64,000 bases of DNA from an uncultured Elusimicrobiales bacterium (lineage in GTDB: Bacteria > Elusimicrobiota > Elusimicrobia > Elusimicrobiales > Elusimicrobiaceae). This document shows, piece after piece, positions 57,455-64,000 of this stretch (position 1 is its first letter; each line of letters starts with the position of its first letter). The notes under the pieces are model-generated. The model was not told where the DNA came from, did not search any database, and was given only the letters and a program-made list of their open reading frames with translations. The DNA lies in contig CAJTJT010000002.1 in the NCBI GenBank assembly GCA_910576915.1, positions 148,169-212,168 on the forward strand. Direction: 5' to 3'. The position numbers were made by a program, and so were the translations under genes.

Positions 57455-59551
57455 CTATGAATTTTCTTCCAGCTTTTTAAGCAGCTGTTTGACGTCAATC
57501 GGTTTGGAAATAAACCCGTTCATTCCGCAGGCCTGGGCGGATTTTTGGTCCTCTTGGAACGTATTGGCCGTACAAGCCCAGATGGAGATATTCTTTGCGT
57601 CCGGGCGGTCCATGGCGCGGATTTGGCGCGCCGCTTCGTAGCCGTCCATCACGGGCATTTCCAGGTCCATCAGAATGAGGTCGAACTCGTCCGTGCCGGA
57701 GGCGGCGAACAAATCGACGGTTTGCTTTCCGTTGGCGGCCCAGGAAACGCGGTGGCCTTCCAAACCCAGTACCTCAATCAAAATTTCGGCGTTGAGTTCG
57801 TTGTCTTCCGCCACCAGGATGTTCAGTTTTTTGCCGGGGCGGAATTTGCGTTTAAACATGTTCTGCGCCAGCGAATTTTGTTCCTGTGCGTTGGCAAGCG
57901 TGCAGGGCAATTCAATGGTAAAACGGCTGCCCTGGCCCAGTTTGCTCTGTACGTTAATGTTGCCTCCCATCTTTTTTACCAAAAGAGAGCTGACGGAGAG
58001 CCCCAACAGCGTTTGGGCTCCGTTGGAGGAAGCGTCTTGATGGAAAGAATCAAGCATGCGCTGCAGCTGCGTTTCGGACATGCCGCACCCCGTATCTTCC
58101 ACTTCAAACAGGGTGTTTACAGTGCCGTGTTTGGGCGGCGTTTGCGTAACGCGGAACAGGACGGAGCCTCCTTCCGGCGTAAATTTTACGGCGTTGCTGA
58201 GCACGTTTACCAACGCTTGTTCCAGGCGCATTTGGTCGCCCAGGATAAACGGATGGGAAATATGCGCGTCCAGCGTGAATCGGATGTGCTTTTCTTCTGT
58301 TTGAATCCGTACCAGGGAATCAAGGGCCGACAGCGTACGGTCGAGCGAGAAGGGCGTTTTTTCCAGTACCAGTTTGTCTTGCGTCAGCTGGGAGAAATCC
58401 AGCATGTCGTTGATGACCGTCTGCAGATATTTAACGGAATGTACGGATTTTTGGACGTACTCTTCCATCTGCTGTTTGTCGTCCACATGGTTTTGCATCA
58501 AATAATGAAACCCGATAAGCCCGTTAAGCGGCGTGCGGATTTCGTGGCGCAGGCGAGCGAGGAACTCTTCCTTTTCGCGCAGCTGGTTTTTTTCGTTTGC
58601 GGCGGATATACGCACGCGGTAGAAATACACCAGCAGGCACAACAGAAGCAGGATGTTCATCCCCAGCATGATAAGCGCCATGGTAATAAAGTTTTTGTTT
58701 TGTTTTTCCAAAATGGCGGCGGGGATATTGACGATAAGCGTCCAGTCCGTATCCGGCACGTGCATGGTGGAAACGATTTTTTTCACGCCGTCGGCGTTAA
58801 CGTAGGTAAACAGCGTGTCTTCTTTATTTTGGATTTGCGCGATTAACTGCTGCGCGCTTTGCCCCTTGGAGAACGTCCCCCGGGCGAACCATTCAAACAT
58901 GTTGGTGCCGGGCAGGCCGCCCAAACCGGGATGGTTGACGATAAAATCACCTTTGGAATCAATCAGCGTGGAGAAGCCCTGCCCGCCGAAACAGTCGATT
59001 TTTAACCGGTCCGAAATATGGCTGATGCTTTGCACGGCCACGGCGGCCACCAGGGTGGCGTCTTCCACTTTAAAAGGCGGTATTTTGATGGCGAACAACA
59101 GGGCGCGTTCGGTAATTTCCGGCATGTTGCTGCCTTTATATAACAAGACGGTTTTCCGTTCGCCGTTGTTTAGCTTTTGCACATATTCCGAATCTTTTAC
59201 CTGCAGCGTTTCCTGCTTGGCCGTATACAGCAGGCCCGCTTCGTCCAACAGTCCCACGCCTTCGAGGGGGCTGGCGTCCTGCTGGGCGTACAGTTCGTCC
59301 GTCAGTTCCAAAAAAGTTTGCGGCTTGCTGGCGCGGATGCGCTCGCTGATTCCTTCCAGGTGTTCCCATGTATGTTCCAGCGTGCCGTTGATGTTGTACA
59401 TGTCATGCAGGGCAAGTTCTTCCATCGCGCCGACCGTAAACGTGGAAACGGAGCGGGATAACTGGCGGATGTAGATTGTAAAAATGGCTCCGCACAACAA
59501 CAAGGCGCAAAAGAGATACGCAAACAGTTGTAATTTTTGTTTTTTCGTCAT
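57455..59551 (-). CDS. Hybrid sensor histidine kinase
   Basis: A 698-residue membrane sensor kinase. Two transmembrane helices (about 9-29 and 290-312) flank a large periplasmic Cache-like sensor. Then HisKA (LARLRHEIRTPLNGLIGF, phospho-His near residue 340), HATPase (NVLSNAVKFTPEGGS, VEDTGCGMSE) and a C-terminal receiver (LVAEDNELNAEIL, phospho-Asp in DLILMDLEMPVMDG). The HATPase G2 region (QTLLGLSVSSLLVKKMGG) lacks the usual GTGLGL form, so ATP binding may be altered. It is in the order HD-GYP regulator, HPt, kinase on one strand, which suggests a phosphorelay operon. Confidence 0.85.
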   Translation of the reverse strand: MTKKQKLQLFAYLFCALLLCGAIFTIYIRQLSRSVSTFTVGAMEELALHDMYNINGTLEHTWEHLEGISERIRASKPQTFLELTDELYAQQDASPLEGVGLLDEAGLLYTAKQETLQVKDSEYVQKLNNGERKTVLLYKGSNMPEITERALLFAIKIPPFKVEDATLVAAVAVQSISHISDRLKIDCFGGQGFSTLIDSKGDFIVNHPGLGGLPGTNMFEWFARGTFSKGQSAQQLIAQIQNKEDTLFTYVNADGVKKIVSTMHVPDTDWTLIVNIPAAILEKQNKNFITMALIMLGMNILLLLCLLVYFYRVRISAANEKNQLREKEEFLARLRHEIRTPLNGLIGFHYLMQNHVDDKQQMEEYVQKSVHSVKYLQTVINDMLDFSQLTQDKLVLEKTPFSLDRTLSALDSLVRIQTEEKHIRFTLDAHISHPFILGDQMRLEQALVNVLSNAVKFTPEGGSVLFRVTQTPPKHGTVNTLFEVEDTGCGMSETQLQRMLDSFHQDASSNGAQTLLGLSVSSLLVKKMGGNINVQSKLGQGSRFTIELPCTLANAQEQNSLAQNMFKRKFRPGKKLNILVAEDNELNAEILIEVLGLEGHRVSWAANGKQTVDLFAASGTDEFDLILMDLEMPVMDGYEAARQIRAMDRPDAKNISIWACTANTFQEDQKSAQACGMNGFISKPIDVKQLLKKLEENS

Positions 59552-59575
59552 ATTGTCAGTACTTTTTAGGCCGGA

Positions 59576-59935
59576 TTAGTTGGGTTGCAAAGCGGAGCGG
59601 ATGGCTCCGGCCGTAATTTCGTAGTCCTTTTTTACTTCCGCGAATAACGCGGTAATTTCGGGCGACGGCGTTTTTGCTCTTAGCAGTTCCGTCAGCCCGT
59701 GGCTGGAGCGGTATAGGCGCGTAAAACTTAAATTGGAGCTGATGCCTTTAAGCGTATGCGCGGCCCGGAACGCTTCTTCCAAATTGTTTTGTTCCAACGC
59801 TTTGGTAAGGTTGGAGAAACTGTCGTCTTTTAAAAACAGTCCCATAAATTTCAAAATCCGCTCTTCGGTACGGAAGCGGCCGAGTACTTCTTCGTAATTC
59901 CCGCCGAGGGCGGCGTAACATTCTTGTATGGTCAT
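59576..59935 (-). CDS. HPt phosphotransfer protein
   Basis: A 119-residue single histidine-phosphotransfer domain. The phosphorylated His is in AFRAAHTLKGISSNLSF near residue 60. It would pass phosphate from a hybrid kinase receiver to another regulator such as the HD-GYP protein. It starts 16 bases after the HD-GYP gene and ends 24 bases before the kinase gene: one operon. Confidence 0.88.
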   Translation of the reverse strand: MTIQECYAALGGNYEEVLGRFRTEERILKFMGLFLKDDSFSNLTKALEQNNLEEAFRAAHTLKGISSNLSFTRLYRSSHGLTELLRAKTPSPEITALFAEVKKDYEITAGAIRSALQPN

Positions 59936-59951
59936 AAGCAGAATCCCCGTA

Positions 59952-61109
59952 TTATCTGACGGCCGCCGTTTCCGCGGAGGCCATCGCTTTTTCCAGTACT
60001 TCGGCGGCGATTTTGTTGATTTCCCGCTGGTGGAAATTTTTTACGGCGCATACCTGCAAGTCCGCCCGCAGGGCCGATTCGTTTTCTTTCAGGCACTGAA
60101 GCAGAAGCGGGTTAAACGCGCCGCATTTGCCGTCTAAAATCATTTGGACGGCGGTATCGTGCGAAAAAGCCGGTTTGTATACGCGTTCGCTGGTCAGGGC
60201 GTCGTACACGTCGGCCAGGGCCACCACCTGCGCGGGGAGGGGTATTTCTTCTCCTTTCAGCCCGTCCGGGTAGCCTTTGCCGTCCCAGCGTTCATGGTGC
60301 CAGCGGCAAATTTGGTGGGCGGCGTGAATCAGCGGTTCGTCCGTGTATTCTTCCACCAGTTCTTCCAACAGCGCCGCGCCCGTGGACGTATGCGTTTTCA
60401 TTACGGCAAATTCTTCTTCGGTCAGGCGGCCGGGCTTGTTTAAAATTTTGCTTGGGATGGCGATTTTGCCGATGTCATGCAAAGCCGAGGCCAGGCTGAA
60501 CATGGAAATTTCTTCCGCCGAGTATTTATAATCTTCTCGCATTTTGCCCAGGTGTTTTAAAAGCAGTTCCGTAATGCGCTGGATGTGCTGCACATGCAAG
60601 CCGCTTTCCCCGTTGCGAAATTCCACAATATGGCTTAACACCGCCACCATCAGTCCGCTTTGTCTTTCTTTTTCGTAGATTTGCCGGGTAATCATGTTCA
60701 TCAGCTTTTTTTGTTTGGCGTAGAGCATGATGGTGTTTTTGACGCGTTTGCGGACGATATCGGCGTCAAACGGGCGGCCGATAAAATCGCTTACTCCTAA
60801 ATCGTAGGCGCGTACTACGGAGGCAGATAAATTTTCCGCTGAAATCATAATGACGGGGATATCTTTAATCCAGCCTTTTCGGTTCATTTCTTCTAAGAAA
60901 GTGAAACCGTCCATTTCCGGCATTACAATGTCTAGTAAAACTAAATCTGTTTTGGCGGCGGAACCGTTTAAAAATGCCACGGCTTCCGCGCCGTTTTTTA
61001 CTTCGGCCAACTCATATTCGTCACCTAAAATATCTTGTAGGAGCAGTCGGTTCATTTCCGAATCGTCTACAATCAAAACCTTCTGTTTGTTGTCGTTTCG
61101 TGCTGTCAT
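59952..61109 (-). CDS. Response regulator with HD-GYP domain
   Basis: A 385-residue regulator. ATG 61109 follows GGGGAGAC; a longer frame to 61244 has no ribosome site. The N-terminal receiver (residues 10-125) has VLIVDDSEMNRLLLQ and DLVLLDIVMPEMDG (phospho-Asp). A linker helix precedes the HD-GYP domain (about 160-350) with ALHDIGKIAIP, HHERWDGKGYPDGL and ALADVYDALTSERVYK. HD-GYP domains hydrolyse cyclic di-GMP; motif residues look complete, so activity is likely. First gene of the operon with HPt and the hybrid kinase. Confidence 0.9.
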   Translation of the reverse strand: MTARNDNKQKVLIVDDSEMNRLLLQDILGDEYELAEVKNGAEAVAFLNGSAAKTDLVLLDIVMPEMDGFTFLEEMNRKGWIKDIPVIMISAENLSASVVRAYDLGVSDFIGRPFDADIVRKRVKNTIMLYAKQKKLMNMITRQIYEKERQSGLMVAVLSHIVEFRNGESGLHVQHIQRITELLLKHLGKMREDYKYSAEEISMFSLASALHDIGKIAIPSKILNKPGRLTEEEFAVMKTHTSTGAALLEELVEEYTDEPLIHAAHQICRWHHERWDGKGYPDGLKGEEIPLPAQVVALADVYDALTSERVYKPAFSHDTAVQMILDGKCGAFNPLLLQCLKENESALRADLQVCAVKNFHQREINKIAAEVLEKAMASAETAAVR

Positions 61110-61327
61110 ATGTGTCTCCCCGGAGTAAGCCGGCGATGTTAAGCCCTGTCTATAAAGGCTATGTGCAACGGTTGCTGTTCCGTGGCAGAAGAAAGTTCTT
61201 CCCCTATATTCTAATAATTTTCCGTTTGGCGGACAAGGTTTCACCGCCTGTTTGGATTAGGATAAATTGTGCAATCTATGTTAAAATTATAACATGTAAG
61301 ATTTTAATTTTTTTTAGGTGAAAATTT

Positions 61328-63874
61328 ATGAAAAAAACCAAATCGTTTTTGTTGGGTAGCGGGGTTGCCATTATGGTAGCCTGCACGATTGTTTTTATTT
61401 GGCTGATGATGTTTATGGAACGCAAGAGCGAAGAGTCCATCCGCGACATCGGAACCATCTATATGGCGGAGATGAACAAACACATCCAGCAAAAATTTTT
61501 AACGCTGGTTCATTTGCGTTTATCACAGGTGGAAGGCGTGGTGGAGCGCACACCTCCTTCCAGCGTAAAATATGGCCCGCGTATGCTTAAAGAGCTCCGC
61601 CTGAACGCCGAGGTGCGCGATTTTTCGTATTTGGGGTTATACGCGCAGGACGGAACGGAGGACACTGTTTACGGTTCGCCTGTGAGGGTGGCGAATATAG
61701 AAGATTTTTGGACGATACTAAAACAGGAAGGTAAGGCTGTCAGCTACGGGGCGACGGCGGAAGGGGTACGGCTTCTTATATTAGGCGTGGCCGCTTCTTA
61801 TCCGATGCAAGGCGGTAAAAAGGCGGAAGCGCTGGTGGCGGGGATTAACGTGCAGGAATTGGCCGATGCGCTGTTTGTCAACGACACCAATTCGCTGGTG
61901 TTTACCCGCATTGTGGACCGGGAGGGACAGTTCGTCGTCCGCCGACAGGAAAACGGCTACTCCAATTACTTTCAGTTTATCCGGGAAACGTTCTCTTCTT
62001 TGGGTAACAAAACTTCCCTGCATTATTTGGGGGAAATGCACAGCGCCATGGATGCGCGTACGGATTATTCCGCGCTCGTGCGCACGGGCGGACAGTTTCA
62101 TCATTTATATCTTTCCGCGCTGCCTAATACGGATTGGTTTTTGGTGTCGGAGCTTCCCCAGGGCGTTTTGGATGAAACCATTTCCCGTTTGAGTGATACC
62201 CGCACTTACGCCACGTTGGCCGTAGCGGGGATTGTGCTTGTGCTGCTGACGCTTATGTTTACCTATTACTATCTCCTTTCCCAGGAGCAGCTGCGGCGTG
62301 TGTCCGCCGCCCGCATGGAGGCCGACCGTGCCAATCACGCCAAAAGCGAGTTCCTTTCCAACATGAGCCACGACATCCGCACCCCCATGAACGCCGTGGT
62401 GGGTATGACGGATATCGCGCTGGCCAATTTGTCGGATGTGGCGCGGACGGAAGACTGTTTAAAGAAAATCAAACTTTCCAGCAAGCATTTGCTGGGGCTT
62501 ATTAACGATGTTTTGGATATGTCCAAAATCGAAAGCGGCAAACTGACGCTGACGATGGGGCAGGTGTCTCTGCGGGAAACGATGGCGGATTTGGTGAATA
62601 TCATGCAGCCGCAAATCAAAGCCAAGCAGCAGCGGTTTGATATTTTTGTGAGCGATGTGCTGGCCGAAAACGTCCTTTGCGATTCCGTGCGCTTGAACCA
62701 AATTTTGCTCAACCTGCTTTCCAACGCGGTTAAATTTACGCCGGATGGGGGAGAAATCGATATCTTCCTTAACCAGGAAAATTCCCCGCGCGGGGCGGAT
62801 TTTGTCCGCACCCATTTGCGCGTAAAAGATACGGGTATCGGGATGTCCGAAGCGTTTAAAGCAAGGATTTTTGAATCCTTCTCCCGCGAGGATAACGAAC
62901 GCGTTTACCAAACTATGGGCACCGGGCTGGGGATGGCCATTACCAAGTATTTGGTTGATTTGATGGGCGGCACGATTGAGGTGGAAAGTACGCAGGGCGT
63001 GGGGACGGAATTTCACATCGTGCTGGATTTCAAGCGTATGCCCGACGCCGGGGAGATGAAGCTGCCCGACTGGAATGTGCTGGTGGTGGATGATAATAAA
63101 GATTTGCTCCAAAGCGCCGTGAGTGTCTTAGAGTCTTTGGGTGTTCACGCCGAGGCGGCCGAAGACGGCGAAACCGCCGTCCGCATGATGGAGGCGCGGC
63201 TTGGGGGGGATAAAGAGTTTGACGTCGTCCTTCTGGACTGGAAAATGCCCGGCATGGACGGGTTGGAAACGGCGCGCCAAATTCATGAGCGCATCCGACC
63301 GGATGTTCCGCTTTGTTTAATTTCCGCGTATGATTGGGCGCCTATTGAAAAACAGGCGCGGGAAGAAGGCGTAAGCGGGTTTATTTCCAAGCCGTTGTTT
63401 AAATCCGCCCTGTTCTACGGGTTAAGCCGGTTTGCGGGGCCCTCTGTCGATGAAGAAATGAAGACGGATCCGTATCTTACGCCCGTGCGGGATTTGACCG
63501 GGAAACGTATTTTGCTGGCGGAAGACAACGAACTGAACTGGGAGGTCGCCAGTGATATTTTAAAAGACGCCGGCCTGGAAGTGGAATGGGCGGAAAACGG
63601 CCGCGTGTGCGTGGAAAAATTCCAAGCGTCCAAACCCGGGTTTTACGATGCGGTGTTGATGGACTTGCGCATGCCGGAAATGACGGGTTACGAAGCCACG
63701 CGGGCCATCCGCTCGTTGGCGCGGCCGGACAGGAATGTGTCCATCATCGCCATGACGGCGGATGCGTTTGCCGAAGACGTCCAGCATTGTTTGGAGTGCG
63801 GCATGAACGCGCATACGACTAAGCCGATTAATACGGCCGAATTGTTCCAGCTGCTTCGCAAGTATTTAGGCTGA
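61328..63874 (+). CDS. Hybrid sensor histidine kinase with two receivers
   Basis: An 848-residue membrane kinase divergent from the HD-GYP operon. Transmembrane helices (about 10-30 and 293-315) flank a periplasmic sensor. HisKA: KSEFLSNMSHDIRTPMNAVVGM (phospho-His near 352). HATPase: LLSNAVKFTPDGGE, VKDTGIGMSE and TMGTGLGMAI. Receiver 1 (about 580-700): VLVVDDNKDLL, VVLLDWKMPGMDG. Receiver 2 (about 725-845): ILLAEDNELNWEV, AVLMDLRMPEMTG. No HPt domain is fused, so it probably uses the separate HPt (59576). A promoter was not resolved in the 218-base gap. Confidence 0.88.
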   Translation: MKKTKSFLLGSGVAIMVACTIVFIWLMMFMERKSEESIRDIGTIYMAEMNKHIQQKFLTLVHLRLSQVEGVVERTPPSSVKYGPRMLKELRLNAEVRDFSYLGLYAQDGTEDTVYGSPVRVANIEDFWTILKQEGKAVSYGATAEGVRLLILGVAASYPMQGGKKAEALVAGINVQELADALFVNDTNSLVFTRIVDREGQFVVRRQENGYSNYFQFIRETFSSLGNKTSLHYLGEMHSAMDARTDYSALVRTGGQFHHLYLSALPNTDWFLVSELPQGVLDETISRLSDTRTYATLAVAGIVLVLLTLMFTYYYLLSQEQLRRVSAARMEADRANHAKSEFLSNMSHDIRTPMNAVVGMTDIALANLSDVARTEDCLKKIKLSSKHLLGLINDVLDMSKIESGKLTLTMGQVSLRETMADLVNIMQPQIKAKQQRFDIFVSDVLAENVLCDSVRLNQILLNLLSNAVKFTPDGGEIDIFLNQENSPRGADFVRTHLRVKDTGIGMSEAFKARIFESFSREDNERVYQTMGTGLGMAITKYLVDLMGGTIEVESTQGVGTEFHIVLDFKRMPDAGEMKLPDWNVLVVDDNKDLLQSAVSVLESLGVHAEAAEDGETAVRMMEARLGGDKEFDVVLLDWKMPGMDGLETARQIHERIRPDVPLCLISAYDWAPIEKQAREEGVSGFISKPLFKSALFYGLSRFAGPSVDEEMKTDPYLTPVRDLTGKRILLAEDNELNWEVASDILKDAGLEVEWAENGRVCVEKFQASKPGFYDAVLMDLRMPEMTGYEATRAIRSLARPDRNVSIIAMTADAFAEDVQHCLECGMNAHTTKPINTAELFQLLRKYLG

Positions 63875-63887
63875 CGGATTATTTGTT

Positions 63888-63924
63888 AAAAACGCCCCGT
63901 TCGTTTGAGCGGGGCGTTTTTTAT
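63888..63924 (+). terminator. Rho-independent terminator
   Basis: The stem aaaacgcccc/ggggcgtttt with a T-rich tail. Confidence 0.9.
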
Positions 63925-63938
63925 AATACCCGGGGAAA

Positions 63939-63958
63939 CCATAGGCGGGAGCCTATGG
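63939..63958. other. Perfect 8-bp hairpin near the window end
   Basis: CCATAGGC, four bases, GCCTATGG. It precedes a TACAAT-like -10 box of a gene beyond the window. Confidence 0.4.
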
Positions 63959-64000
63959 AGGAGAGGAGAAGCAGGACTCTTCTATGCTACAATAGGGCAT

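Overview
The window looks like a chromosomal stretch from a diderm, anaerobic bacterium. The best taxonomic guess is Elusimicrobiota (a gut Elusimicrobium-like lineage). The clues are several scattered single pilin genes with the same N-terminal GFTLIELLVV segment, a class III (oxygen-sensitive) ribonucleotide reductase, an iron alcohol dehydrogenase, a heptose nucleotidyltransferase that implies an outer membrane, and a large secondary-lipid (PfaA-like) synthase. This is inferred from gene content and family resemblance; no rRNA gene is present to confirm it.

Layout. 1-8.3 kb: end of a HAD phosphatase, iron alcohol dehydrogenase, an arsR-permease operon with a perfect operator palindrome, a Pif1-like helicase, a ZIP transporter, a membrane protein of unknown role and an M29 aminopeptidase. 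8.4-14 kb: a secreted protein, then the anaerobic ribonucleotide reductase locus (nrdD, a separate 73-residue glycyl-radical protein, nrdG) and tspO. 14-18.7 kb: a carrier protein lacking the biotin lysine, biotin carboxylase, rfaE2, a serine-palmitoyltransferase-like enzyme and a GNAT-type acyltransferase. 18.7-20.9 kb: a hairpin-rich intergenic region and two pilins. 20.9-26.3 kb: a minus-strand housekeeping block (rluD-lgt-MBL hydrolase-ftsB-eno-phosphohexomutase). 26.4-30.3 kb: rlmN, a lipoprotein, a ComB-QueC fusion and a secreted charged protein. 30.4-38.1 kb: two more pilins among metabolic genes (ACT protein, suhB, nuclease, PTS IIA, def, gpmA, aspartokinase). 38.4-50.2 kb: the 3169-residue multidomain lipid synthase, its phosphopantetheinyl transferase and an acyl-CoA carboxylase carboxyltransferase. 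50.4-54.4 kb: malQ and a sugar transporter. 54.5-56.8 kb: a sigma factor with a histone-H1-like tail, tRNA-Arg and two tandem candidate non-coding RNAs. 56.8-64 kb: a nitroreductase and a phosphorelay cluster (hybrid kinase, HPt, HD-GYP regulator, second hybrid kinase).

How the genes may work together. Biotin carboxylase (14.4 kb) and the carboxyltransferase (48.6 kb) could supply malonyl- or methylmalonyl-type extender units to the lipid synthase, which the adjacent Sfp-type enzyme would activate. The serine-palmitoyltransferase-like enzyme and the GNAT protein suggest a second unusual envelope lipid of sphingolipid type. MalQ and the transporter form a maltodextrin unit.

Most notable observations: (i) all four pilin genes have one promoter architecture with exactly twelve T residues in a 16-base spacer; (ii) all five tandem ACP domains of the lipid synthase have Thr where phosphopantetheine-bearing Ser is expected; (iii) two tandem structured RNAs at 56.2-56.7 kb share the same promoter; (iv) a -10 box sits 6 to 8 bases before the start codon of several genes, suggesting leaderless mRNAs; (v) ComB and QueC are fused; (vi) a biotin-carrier-like protein lacks its lysine; (vii) the glycyl-radical loop of NrdD is a separate gene; (viii) a repeated intergenic element keeps its flank but swaps its hairpin stem with compensation.
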